Shown in pieces: positions 39,621-50,358 of a stretch of 64,000 nt of DNA. The position numbers were made by a program, and so were the translations under genes. The number at the start of each line of letters is the position of its first letter. Position 1 is the first letter of the stretch. Source of the DNA: Anastatus disparis (taxonomy: Eukaryota > Arthropoda > Insecta > Hymenoptera > Eupelmidae); contig JAFFSR010000316.1 of the NCBI GenBank assembly GCA_017163975.1, positions 3,136,001 to 3,200,000 of the forward strand, read 5' to 3'. The notes under the pieces are model-generated. The model saw nothing but the letters and a program-made list of their open reading frames with translations, searched no databases and was not told the DNA's origin.

Positions 39621-40988
39621 TTGCATGAATCTAGTACATTTCACCTTGAAATTACCTTTACTCAATGTAACGAGTCCTATGAAAGTGATAGTAATGAAGA
39701 AACTGCAGATGATGATGACGATGACGATGACGATATTTTCCTTTCAGCGGGCCAAAAAGACAAAAGCGTAAAGTTATGGACTCAAGATAAACTAAACGAC
39801 CTAGTTAGAGAGTTTAACTTACCTAAAGATGGAGCAGAACATTTAGCTTCAGCTTTAAAAGGCATGAATCAGTTGGCAAAATCTACTAAAGTATCTTTTT
39901 ACAGAACAAGAAGCAAAAGTTTCGAACCATACTTTGAAGAAATGAATCATAATGGTGATAAAATAGTATATTGTAAAGACGTAAAAGGTTTAATGAATGA
40001 AATTAAACCTAATGTGTATAAAGACGAAGAATGGAGATTGTTCATAGATTCATCAAAAAGAAGTTTAAAAGCCGTATTACTACACAATAGCAACCACTAT
40101 GCCTCAGTTCCTATAGCGCACTCCACTACAATGAAGGAAACATACGATAATCTCAAAATTATAATACAAAATATTCAGTATGATAAGCATAAATGGCGGA
40201 TATGTGGTGATTTGAAAGTTTCTGGAATATTGTTAGGACAGCAGTCTGGATTTACAAAGACGCCATGTTTCTTGTGCTTATGGGATAGTAGAGACCGTGC
40301 AAAGCACTATACAAATCATAAATGGCCTGAAAGAAAATCTCTCGAAGTCGGAAAGAGTAACGTTATAGCTACTCCTTTGGTTGATCCGAAAAGAGTTCTC
40401 ATTCCACCATTACACATAAAACTTGGTGTGATGAAACAATTCGTTAAAGCTTTAGATAAAGATAGCCAGTGCTTCAAATACTTGGAAAGTAAATTTCCAA
40501 GTAAATCAGATGCAAAATTGAAGGAAGGTATTTTTGACGGTCCTGAAATTAGAAAAATGATGGCTGATGACCAGTTCATTAGTTCCATGACAAACATTGA
40601 GAAAGCTGCATGGCTTAGCTTTAAGAAAGTTATTGAAAACTTTTTGGGTAATCGCAGAAGCCCAAATTACAAAGTAATTGTATCTAAAATGGTTGAGAAC
40701 CATGGGAATATGGGTTGCCTAATGAATTACAAACTACATTTTCTGCACAATCACTTGGATAGTTTTCCTGAAAACTGTGGCGATTATAGCGAAGAACAGG
40801 GAGAGCGTTTTCACCAAGACATTAAAGTAATGGAGAAGCGTTATCAAGGTAGATGGGATGCTAGTATGCTGGCCGACTACTGCTGGATGTTGAAAAGAGA
40901 TTGTAGAACTACTGGGAAAAAACGTAAAAGGAAACCTTTGCACCGATCATTTGATGAGAAACGTGTAAGGTATAGTAAGAAAAAATAA
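39621..40988 (+). CDS. Transposase-like protein, right copy, N-terminally truncated
   Basis: 455 aa. From about residue 18 on it matches the left copy with only a handful of substitutions (for example KLN/EFN, SKHY/AKHY, KVTENF/KVIENF, HEDI/HQDI, CKTTG/CRTTG). It carries the same FIDSSKRS, GDLKV, CFLC and EEQGERFH motifs. It lacks the N-terminal Cys clusters: homology between arms starts at 39673, and the first 17 residues are unrelated sequence. It could not bind DNA in the same way as the parental protein if the zinc region is the DNA-binding part. Confidence 0.7.
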   Translation: MHESSTFHLEITFTQCNESYESDSNEETADDDDDDDDDIFLSAGQKDKSVKLWTQDKLNDLVREFNLPKDGAEHLASALKGMNQLAKSTKVSFYRTRSKSFEPYFEEMNHNGDKIVYCKDVKGLMNEIKPNVYKDEEWRLFIDSSKRSLKAVLLHNSNHYASVPIAHSTTMKETYDNLKIIIQNIQYDKHKWRICGDLKVSGILLGQQSGFTKTPCFLCLWDSRDRAKHYTNHKWPERKSLEVGKSNVIATPLVDPKRVLIPPLHIKLGVMKQFVKALDKDSQCFKYLESKFPSKSDAKLKEGIFDGPEIRKMMADDQFISSMTNIEKAAWLSFKKVIENFLGNRRSPNYKVIVSKMVENHGNMGCLMNYKLHFLHNHLDSFPENCGDYSEEQGERFHQDIKVMEKRYQGRWDASMLADYCWMLKRDCRTTGKKRKRKPLHRSFDEKRVRYSKKK

Positions 40989-41039
40989 ATGGCATGAAGT
41001 TTGGTTTGTTTTACAAGAATTTTGTCGATTTTACCTTCA

Positions 41040-41600
41040 AATAACCTTCACTATGAGGTGATAGAGTCAAACGGACCACGGATTCGGATTCGGCGACCCC
41101 AAAAACATATATGTATACTGTTAAACCTTGGTTGCCGTTAATTTTGGAAATTTGACCTTGACCTGACCTTGACCCTAAGGTGATGGGGTCAAATGGACCA
41201 CGGAATCGGAATCAGCGACCTCAAAAACATATATGTATACTGTTAAACCTTGGTTGCCGTTAATTTTGTAAATTTGACCTCGACCTGACCTTGACCCTGA
41301 GGTGATGGGGTCAAATTGACCACGGATTCGGAATCAGTGACCTCAAAAACATATATGTATACTGTTAAACCTTGGTTGCCGTTAATTTTGGAAATTTGAC
41401 CTTGACCTGACCTTGACCCTGAGGTGATGGGGTCAAATGGACCACGGATTCGGAATCAGCGACCTCAAAAACATATATGTATACTGTTAAACCTTGGTTG
41501 CCGTTAATTTTGTAAATTTGACCTTGACCTGACCTTGACCCTGAGGTGATGGGGTCAAATGGACCACGGATTCGGAATCAGCGACCTCAAAAACATAAGG
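41040..41600. repeat. 121-bp subterminal tandem repeat, right arm (about 5 units)
   Basis: The reverse complement of the left array, with TGACCTTGACCTGACCTTGA in most units. It has one unit fewer than the left arm, so the arms are not simply a single perfect copy of each other. Confidence 0.85.
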
Positions 41601-41655
41601 TATATATGGTCTGGTCCGTGGGTTTTGACATTTTTTTTTTTGTGTGGCTGTGTTA

Positions 41656-42141
41656 TCTTTCCTTTATTAAGAATAAGATTGTTAAAAACCGCGTCACCGG
41701 TAAAAATAAATACCGACCGCCAGAAAGAGATCAATTAAATCTCGTAACCTGTAAATAGTCTATCTTTTCTTAACTTTTAGTTTGTATACTGTAAGAAGGG
41801 TATATTCACTGACGTCAACGAGTTGTCTACGGCAACCGCCCGAAAAGCCAAACGTTACAATGTGTACGTAAGAATCAGTTAAAAAGTGGACTAATTTCAT
41901 TATTTTTACGACTTTTTTTTGTTAAAAAACTAAATCTGTTGTGCAAATAACAACGGCCTTTTTTTATAGATTTTTAAGAATTAACACACATTAGTTAATT
42001 TTTCAATAAATGAAATTAATGGCAATGTTAAAGAAGATAATACGTAATAAAAAGTTTCTGTAAAGTGCATAAAATTAAAAAGTTGTTTAAGGTGTCATGT
42101 GTGTTATGAGAAAGATTTCGAATACCAATTGTAAAAGAGAG
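41656..42141. other. AT-rich spacer
   Basis: No coding frame or repeat structure recognised. Confidence 0.5.
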
Positions 42142-42145
42142 TTAA

Positions 42146-42350
42146 GGCGACTTCGGATTTTAGGTTAGGTTTTATTTTTGAGTTTACAAATTACTCTTTC
42201 AATATGTAAAATTTTTCAGATTTTTTAATTTTCCACCATTCTACGGATTATAATAAATGGTGGAAAATTAAAAAATTCAAAAAATTTTAGAAACTGAAAG
42301 AGTAATTTGTAAACTACAAAATGAAATCGAACCGAACTTCCGTAGTCGCC
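42146..42350. mobile_element. 205-bp MITE with TTAA duplication
   Basis: The ends GGCGACTTCGG and CCGTAGTCGCC are inverted with one mismatch. TTAA lies outside both (42142-42145, 42351-42354). The interior is one palindrome around TTTTCCACCATTCTACGG. TTAA targeting suggests a piggyBac or Kolobok-type non-autonomous element. Confidence 0.8.
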
Positions 42351-42516
42351 TTAAATTAAAGGATAAATTAAATTATAAATTAAAAAATATAATTTATTTA
42401 ATAATGCAAATATTTCATTTTCATAACATTTTTAACTAACTTTCTTAAAAGAAACATTTGTAATAACACATTAACTATAAAATTAATAAATGTTTGAAAT
42501 CTTAGTTTTTACAAAA

Positions 42517-42706
42517 GTACGTGGTTACGATTGAATCATGATCAACGCCAGCCTTTGATAATTTCTTCTCCATATTAATGTTAATAATATCTTCCATAGG
42601 CGCGAAGGATAGCAACAAATTTTCTATCCCACCTATACATTTTGATGTTTTCAAGCGACTGACAATCCAAGAAAATAAAAATTTTATTGATGCGCTTCTG
42701 TCACTT
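42517..42706 (-). other. Possible terminal coding exon or transposon relic
   Basis: A minus-strand frame of about 60 codons, open up to a TAA, reads like a protein C-terminus (for example LSKAGVDHDSIVTTYFC, FAPMEDIININMEKKL). It has better codon balance than the flanks. No ATG starts it. I do not recognise the family. Confidence 0.25.
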
Positions 42707-42849
42707 TATTCATATTTTCTTACCATACAAAACTTAAATTAAAAAAAATCAATTATAATATTTTTTATATTTTTCAGTAATATTGGACATACAAAATAAT
42801 AAAAATAATATTTCTTGTACACGTTGATTTTCTTATTTTAGATTTCCAA

Positions 42850-43110
42850 CACTGCTTTTATCTTATGATTAAATATAGGAGCCTTCCCTTTACCTCCTGC
42901 GTCGCTATGAACGTCCTGAACCTCCTTAAGAATTTCTAAAGAAAATAGTTGCTGCAAAGTCATGGTTTTTTTTTTAATAAAATTGTTCTTAAAGACTAAT
43001 TTTTAAAATCTATTCTGTATTTTTTCGAATGAATCCAGGTCATTTTTATAGGCTCCACCCCATGCAGTTATGCCATAGATTATAATGCTATGAAAGAAAG
43101 CGTGATACAT
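42850..43110 (-). pseudogene. LINE reverse-transcriptase C-terminal fragment
   Basis: On the minus strand, HSIIIYGITAWGGAYKNDL matches the conserved segment after the RT domain of Jockey/CR1-like non-LTR retrotransposons (Y.II.YGI..WGG). The frame continues with one stop (after IQNRF) through LQQLFSLEIL to a final stop near 42840. It is 5'-truncated near 43110, as is usual for LINE copies. Confidence 0.65.
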
Positions 43111-43119
43111 CATATTTAA

Positions 43120-43490
43120 GGCCATGCATACGCTCTACTATACCGACCGGTATAGCAGAGCGTAGGCTGAATTTCTAGAATCAAAGAATTAACTTTGTAA
43201 AAAAACTAATCATCAGAACAAATTTTCCTTTTACAGTTCACTCTATTGTGAGATAATAAAGGGCGGAAAATAGAAAAACCTCAGAAAAATAGTGAATTTT
43301 CTGAAAATAAAGATAATAGTATAGAAGAGCGTAGACCGAATTTCTAGAATCGAATAATTAACTTTGTAAAAAAACTAATCATCAGAATGAATTTTCCTTT
43401 TGTAGGTCACTCTATTTTGAGATAATAAAGGAAGAAAATAGAAAAACCTCAGGAATTCGGAAAAAAAAATTATTTTTCTCAAAATAATAT
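43120..43490. repeat. Two tandem copies of a ~165-bp repeat
   Basis: AGAGCGTAGGCTGAATTTCTAGAATC at 43158 recurs with few changes at 43325, each followed by ATTAACTTTGTAAAAAAAC and a shared 100-bp stretch. The left edge includes a short palindrome around TATACCGACCGGTATAGC (43141). Confidence 0.65.
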
Positions 43491-43519
43491 GAAAATAATT
43501 ATCATAATAGAAAGTTTAA

Positions 43520-43814
43520 TGTTGTCAGGTTGGCAATACCTGACTCTGGTGCGATATGTAGGTTATGAGGTCCTACTTGATGTAGATGGGTCAGGTGAAA
43601 AGCCACTCACCAACTACAAGTATATAAGAGAAAAAGAGTTTTATTAATAAGAGCCTTAGGAGTAAGGAGAGGTGAAGGTGGCTCTACACTGAGCGCTCAG
43701 AACGCACTGAAGTGCTCGACGCTTACATGACTCTCGCCGGCTTGCTAGGCGCTTACTTGCGCAACGCAGTTGCGCGTACATATAAACGTGGCGTACGTGG
43801 TATGGGAGCCCACA
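43520..43814 (-). repeat. Solo LTR related to the Gypsy element
   Basis: About 295 bp from TGTTGTCAGG to GAGCCCACA, matching the TG...CA frame, length and landmarks of the LTR at 22095. The landmarks include a T-rich TTTTATTA segment and CTTGCGCAACGCAGTTGCGCG, compared with CTTGCGCACCGCAGGTTGCGCG. No internal sequence follows on either side and no clear target duplication remains. The orientation is inferred from the match. Confidence 0.5.
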
Positions 43815-44066
43815 GATATATTTTGGCGTTTTTCTTCGCTGTGGCGCGAACTTCGAAATTTGAAATATAGTGAATATTATCATTTTATGCAAATGATAAC
43901 TTAATCATTCTTTATTCTTCTGTGATGAAAGCCATGTTTTATTTTTTTTTTGGCATAAATAAAATGTTTTTGTTGTATATGTCTGAAGTATAGCGAACAA
44001 AATAGAAAGGAAAAGACAATACAAACGTGTGTGTACGGGTATAAGACACGCACACACATGAAGTCG
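43815..44066. other. Short spacer
   Basis: Between the solo LTR and the PolB element's terminal repeat. Nothing recognised beyond a GTGTGTACGGGTATAAGAC stretch. Confidence 0.4.
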
Positions 44067-44264
44067 TCTACAATCATTCCTAACCTTAAATCATGTATTT
44101 TGCGATGAACCTTGCTGACTGAAGCAGCCCAAAGAAATGAATTTCAGAATCGAGCTCACCTTCTTTTATACTCCTGAAAAAGGTTAGGTCGAAAGTGGGG
44201 GTAGAACTTCAACACGTTTCTCCCCTCTTCGCGCGCGCATGCATTCCCCCACCCAATTCTCGCG

Positions 44265-44300
44265 TATATAAGGAGGCGCTTTCGAGAGGGCAACTCAGTT
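44265..44300 (+). promoter_or_regulatory. TATA-initiator core promoter at inner edge of left TIR
   Basis: TATATAAG at 44265-44272 and an arthropod initiator TCAGTT at 44295-44300 (A+1 at 44297) are 32 bp apart, the canonical spacing. The PolB ATG is 35 nt downstream. The right TIR has the TATA box inverted (50664-50671), but its initiator is not conserved. Confidence 0.65.
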
Positions 44301-44331
44301 CATTGGGAATCATCGACTTTGAAGAAGCATC

Positions 44332-47300
44332 ATGGCCACCGCAGAGTACTTCAAGTATACAGCACGTTTGCTGTTCGAATCGTATCAGCATACGATAGCT
44401 GGTAAAGCCAATGCTGACGATATACATAGTTGGCTTAATTTCGGTAACGCAGCTCTTGAAAACGCTAATTTGTTGAGTCGTTCGGTGAACTTAACTGTCG
44501 CGGATAAACAGAAACTGCAAGCTGCCGTAGCTCTTATCAAAAGTGTTTTACAATTATTAGGTGCTCATCAGAGTGCAATTATAGGTTATGGTGTCGCTGC
44601 TGCTAATGATCCTAGAGTCAGTTGGGACGATGTTAACAGTGCGTTCGAAAATCGAATTAAAACAGGTGTAATTACTAATCACAAGCATCTGGACATTCAA
44701 CGTTTCTTGAAAGATGCTAAACGTAAATTGATCGCGCAAGTTAATAAGTCTCTGGAAGAGCATCCTGCTAAAAAAGTTAATACAACGTTGGCTGCTGAAT
44801 ATATGATTGTGAAAGATGATATTCAAACTTATGACGTCAAGTATTTCAATACAAAGACTGCTTATATATATTTAACAACTAACCTCGATGAGTGATATAC
44901 ATTGAACATTGAACAACCCATTAGGACTGACATGGAAGAATTTGCTGAACAGCAATCAGGCTGGACTCTACGAGCAATTCTGAATTTAGTTGTGAATATT
45001 AATAAATATAATCCAATGAGAGGAAGTAATTCGTACGTTCAAGTGCCTGATTTTATTAAGAAAAAGAGAGCTTGTGTAAACGTTGAGAATAGAGATGATC
45101 AGTGTTTTAAGTGGACTATTTTGTCAGATTTACATCCTGTACCAAAACATGCAGACCGTGTGTCTTCGTATAAAAAGTATGAAGATGAATTAAATTTTGA
45201 CGGAATAGAGTTTCCAGTTGACCCAAAAGATGTTGGGAAATTCGAAAAACAAAATAATATTTCTGTAAATATTTATTTTTTGAAAAAGACTGGAAATAAG
45301 TTCATTGTTCTACCGCGACATGTAACATCTAGCAAGAAAGATAGACATGTAAATCTTCTTTTAGTTGAGAAATATTACGTTAATGAAGACGAAGAAGAAG
45401 AAGAAGAACTTGACGACTCTTTTAACATCATTGATTATAAACATCACTACGTTTAGATAAAAAATCTTTCTCGATTAGTGGGAAGTCAATTGAGTGCTAC
45501 AAAACGCCAAATTCACATTTGTGATCGATGTTTGCATTATTCTTTTACGGCTGAAAAATTAGCAGCACACGTTACTGACTGCGAGAATTTAAACAAATGC
45601 AAAATTACTCTTCCGAATAAAAAAGACAATATACTGAAATTTAAAAGTTTCACAAACAATATTCCTGTACCGTTTGTGATTTATGCTGACTTCGAATGCT
45701 TGCTTCAACCAATAGAAAATGAAAAACGTGCCTATCAACTGCATGAGGCTTTCAGCGTTGGATATTTCGTTAAATGTAACTACGATGACGCTTTATCAGA
45801 ATACAAAACTTACAGGCAAAATGATCAACTAGACGAAGCATCTGCCAAATGGTTTGTGGAAAATTTACACGCGTTAGCCTTAAAATTGCAAGATACACTG
45901 GGACCAGGATAACTTGCCGCTGTATAACTTGCCGCGAGAGCCTTTTCTCCTCCGTACGCGAACAAACATCGTCCCCCACTACCTCTTATACGTATATATC
46001 TTGACCACGCCTCTTCGCCCGAAGAGTAAAAGAGAAAGAGAAAGATATAGCGCGCTTGTCAATAGAGGGGTTTCACAGTAACTGGCCTTTTCTGAGAATT
46101 TTGTTCCCCTACAGCCCCGTGCGCGGCAAGTTATCGAGGTCCCACTGTATGTATAAGAATCCACTACCAATGAGAGATTTGACACCATTAGAAAAGATAA
46201 GATTTGATAGTGCGCGTTTGTGTCATATCTGTCAAAAACCTTTTACTCCTGAAGAAAAGAAAGTGAGAGATCACTGTCATCTCACTGGAGAGTAAGTATT
46301 AATATTTTTACAATCTTTATTAATTCTTGACTAAACAAACATTTTTTCAGATATCGTGGACCTGCTCATAATGCATGTAATATAATGTATCAAGATTCCC
46401 GCACGATACCAGTGATTTTTCATAACCTGAGTGGTTATGATGCGCACATTTTTATCAAAGAGATCGCTACATGCTTCCCTGGGTGAGTGACTCTTCTTCC
46501 ACAAACAAAGGAAAAATTTGTGGAAGGGACAGACATTAACTTGCGCTTTATCGACTCGTTCCGATTCATGGCTTCATCGCTGGACAAGCTGTCTTCATAC
46601 TTGGAGAAGCATGACATTGTAGATAAAGTCTTCGAACAAACTGATGGATATTCCACTGATCAAATCATGCTTTTAAAGAGAAAAGGTGTCTTCCCGTATG
46701 ACTACATCAGCTCTTCGAATAAGCTGGAAGAAATTGAACTTCCATCCAAAGAAAATTTCTATAGCAGCCTATACTAAGCTCACATAAGTGATGAAGATTA
46801 TGAGCATGCCAAAAATGTTTGGCAGACATTCAATAATTAAACACTCGGATAGTATTCTGATTTATATCTCAAAACTGATGTTTTATTTCTTGCTGAAGTG
46901 TTTGAGAATTTCAGAAAAAATTGTCTCGCGGCATACGACTTGGATCCTGCCCACTATTACACTACTCCTGGATTGACGTGGGATGATATGCTAAAGTATA
47001 CTGAGGTAATGATTTAATTTTTTCCCTATTTTATTTCTTTCTTTTATAACTAATAATATCAATGTTTACAGGTAAAATTAGAGCTTTTGACTGATATCGA
47101 CATGCTCATGTTCATCGAAGGAGGCATACGAGGAGGAATCAGCCAGTGCTGCAATCGTTATGGCAAAGCGAATAATCCCTACATGGAACAAGACTATAAT
47201 CCGAACGAGGATGAAAAATACTTGATGTACTTCGACGTCAATAACTTGTACGGTTGGGCCATGACTGAGCCATTACCATCTGGTGGCTTCAGATGGGTGG

Positions 47301-48799
47301 ATAACCCGGACAGATATGACTTCTTTGATATCCCTGATGACTATCCATTCGGTTACATACTGGAAGTGGACTTGGAATATCCTCAATCTCTACATGACGA
47401 ACACAAGGATATGCCATTTTGCGCCGAGCACAGAGCGCCTGAAAATTCAAAACAGAAAAAATTAATGACCACTTTACACGACAAAGAGCGTTACGTGCTT
47501 CATTATCGAGCACTGAAGCAGGCATTACTTCACGGATTACGTCTCAAGAAAATCCACCGAGCACTCCAATTGGATCAAAGTCGCTGGCTCAAGAAATATA
47601 TCGACTTGAACAGCGAGAAGAGGAAGAATGCCAAGAATGAGTTTAAGAAGATGCTCTTCAAACTTTTCAATAACGCTGTTTATGGGAAAACCATGGAAAA
47701 TGAGCGAAAACATGTCGATATCAAGCTCGTGAATAAGTGGGAAGGACGCTACGGTGCTGAGGCGCTCATCGCTAGACCAAATTTCAGTAGCTGCGCCATC
47801 TTCGATGAAAATCTTGTGGTGATTCAACTTTTACGAACGGAAATTTGCATCAGAAAACCCATCTACATCGGGCTCTCTGTACTGGATTTGTCCAAGACCT
47901 TGGTATACCGCTTCCATTACGATCACATGCTGGATAATGTTGCAAAAGGAGAAGGAAATTGCAAGCTATCGTATACAGATACGGATAGCTTGGTATATGA
48001 GATGACCAACATAGATATGTATCAAATTATGAAAAGAGACATCCACGAATTCGACACCTCTGACTACCCCCAGCCAAACCAGTTCAACATTCCTCCTGCC
48101 AATAAGAAAATTGTTGGTTTGATGAAGGACGAATGCAACGGAAACATCATGCTGGAATTCGTTGGACTGAGTAGTCAAATGTACAGCGTCAGAGTCGAAA
48201 ATCAGAAGACGATAAAGAAAGCCAAGGGAGTGAAGAGTTCCGTAGTCAAAGCAACCATCACTTTCGATGATTACATCGATTGTTTGAAAACGAATGAAAT
48301 CAAGATTCGAGAACAGAGAAACATAAGATCTCGCAATCATCAACTGTACATTGAGAAGGAGACAAAGATCGCTCTCAGTGCACATGACGACAAAAGATTT
48401 CTTCGAGAAGAAACTACGGACACTCTTCCTTGGGGCCACTACCTAGCAAGATCACGAAATCCAGAACCAGTAGATATCGAAGCTGCTATCGAGCCACTAC
48501 ATTCTGGAGTGGAGGTAGCTGAGCCGCTAGATCCCGGAGTGGGGGTAGCTGAGCCGCTAGATCCTGAAGTGGGGGTAGCTGAGCCGCTAGATCCTGGAGT
48601 GGGGATAGCCGAGCCTCTAGATTCTGGAGTGGGGATAGCTGCTGTGGTGGGGAGCGCTCTATATGAAAAGGTGCAGAATCGGCCGAGCGTCATTCAGTTC
48701 GCTGACTCTTCAAGAAAAGACGCACTCAAGAGAGCCCACCAACCAACCAGTGAAGAAGAAGCAGGCAGTAACAAGAGATCCAAAATTGACATTTCTTAA
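44332..48799 (+). pseudogene. DNA polymerase B (viral/organellar type) with two introns
   Basis: From ATG 44332 one frame runs to about 45900, interrupted only by TGA 44893-44895 and TAG 45454-45456. It holds an N-terminal region, a Cys/His finger (HICDRCLHYSF...H...C) and the exonuclease motif FVIYADFECLL. After a MITE (45900-46143) and a frame change comes an endonuclease-VII-like zinc module (CHICQKPF...DHCHLTG). It crosses a 59-nt intron (46292-46350). Stops at 46484, 46775, 46838 and 46850 follow. A second intron (47006-47071) precedes an uninterrupted last exon to 48799, with motif A YFDVNNLYGWAM, motif B FNNAVYGKTMEN and motif C YTDTDSL. The tail has ten-residue repeats. The family replicates linear DNA with a protein primer. 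The gene is inactive here. Confidence 0.85.
45900..46143. mobile_element. 244-bp MITE inside the PolB gene, ACT duplication
   Basis: The ends GGGACCAGGATAACTTGCCGC and the inverse at the right (GCGGCAAGTTATCGAGGTCCC) match with few differences. ACT flanks both (45897-45899, 46144-46146). It is GC-richer than the host gene. The duplication length of 3 bp and GGG ends suggest a Harbinger-like element, though ACT is not the usual TWA. Confidence 0.75.
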
Positions 48800-48830
48800 A
48801 TTAAGGTTAGAATAATTCCATTCATTTCAA

Positions 48831-49078
48831 TATAGTATCAATACAGTATCAATACAGTATTAAGATAGTATCAATATAGTATCAATACAGTATTAGTATA
48901 GCATCAATACAGTATCAATACAGTATCGACACAGTATCAATACAGTATCAATATAGTATCAATACAGTATTAATATAGTATTAATTCAGTATCAATACAG
49001 TATCAATATAGTATTAATATAGTATTAATACAGTATTAATACAGTATCAATATAGTATCAATATAGTATTATTATTAA
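48831..49078. repeat. 11-bp minisatellite
   Basis: About 22 copies of CAGTATCAATA or its variant TAGTATCAATA, between the PolB stop codon and the next gene. Confidence 0.85.
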
Positions 49079-49323
49079 AGATTAAATTAATATTGATTAT
49101 ATTTTTCAACCGGAAATTCGTTTTTCTGTCACAGATAAGATGGACATTTCTAAATTTAACGTCATTGCTAGATTTTTTTTTTTAATCATCTTAGTATTCT
49201 AAATCATCTTATTATCTTGTAAATCATCTTGTTAAAAAGGTTTTGCATGACCCGTTATTTTCTATAAATACAGCTGAGTTTGTATTTCACGAACAGTATG
49301 CATGATAAGCTCAAGCTATCAAC

Positions 49324-50358
49324 ATGGCAAACTTTCTCGAAACAGAGAAATTAAGAGAGATGATTAAATCCAAACTTCCAAATCGATTAGATACAAATAT
49401 TTGTCGAATATTTGATTCTAATCAAGAGAAAAAAACTCTATTTACGAATGATTCAAAGATTGATGTTGTTTCGAATATTACTTATGAATTCACGCCTAAT
49501 ACATCTCTTTAACTTATAAAAAGTTCTAGAGGAAAAGATAAACTTCTTTTAAATGACATTACTTTCTATAAGGATAAAGTTATGAAGAATGGTAATATAC
49601 ACTGGAAGTGCCATCTTTACTATTCAAAACAATGTTTAAGTCGTGCTGTAACGAAGGACATGGAACTTGTAAATTGTACACCACATAACCATACAATAAC
49701 ATCTGTGAAGGAAGAAAATGTAACAAGAAATATGATTTTTAAGGAAAAACGCGAGCCTAATGATGCTCTCAATACACATCATACAAATGATAAACTCACG
49801 AGGAGAGATGATATTGATTCCATCAATCAGCAAAGGTATCCAGAATCAAAAATACTTGAAGATAGTTATTCTAGCTCTGATGATGAAATAGAAAATTATC
49901 AAAAGAATAAAAAGTACAACATATTTCAAAGTTATAAAAGGAAACTTCGTAATAACGCTTCATCAGTATCAAGATGTAAAAAAGCGAAAGTTAGTTCTAA
50001 CGATGTTAATAGTGATACATCATCAGATTCTTCCAATAATACTTTTCTTCAACTCGAAAACTGTAAATCAAAATCTAACTTTAAAAATTTACCAGTATAT
50101 AAATTTAAAAAAGCAAAATTAAGTTCCATAGATTCTTACAATGATACTTCATCAGATCATTCTATTAGTAACGCATCTTCATCTAAATACATGAGTGATC
50201 TCCTGTTGAAAGATTATGGAATTGGAGAATGGGACGACCCCAATGTATTAGTTGATCGCCTTCGTATTCTTACATCTCCAACTAATACAAATCCGCATAC
50301 TACCAAGGAGATAGACTTTATAATTAACGAACTACGAGAAGCTGGTTATATATATTAA
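49324..50358 (+). pseudogene. FLYWCH-type zinc-finger protein, one in-frame stop
   Basis: From ATG 49324, 62 codons to TAA 49510-49512; the same frame then continues to 50358. The continued part begins SSRGKDKLLLNDITFYKD and has WKCHLYYSKQC and HNHT, the W-C...C...H.H pattern of a FLYWCH zinc finger. A Ser/Asp/Lys-rich linker follows with two KKAKxSS repeats, then a conserved-looking C-terminus DPNVLVDRLRIL...IINELREAGYI. It is the second gene of the PolB element and lies on the same strand. A DNA-binding role is likely from the finger (inference). An AATAAA lies at about 50380. Confidence 0.65.

Larger units (their letters stand above)
36405..41652. mobile_element. Transposon with coding sequence inside giant inverted arms
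   Basis: The ends CACAGCCACACAAAAA are inverted, with TTA outside both (36402-36404, 41653-41655). The inverted arms are about 2.1 kb (36405-38505 and 39673-41652). Each carries, from the end inward, a 121-bp tandem array and then a transposase-like ORF reading outward from the centre. The central spacer (38506-39672) holds the N-terminal coding part of the left copy and a GC-rich block. The arms are near-identical, so they are young or are homogenised by gene conversion. Confidence 0.85.

Noticed and set aside
48439..48693. 84-aa minus-strand frame with SGSATPTPGSS repeats
   Set aside because: Antisense shadow of the repeated tail of the PolB gene.
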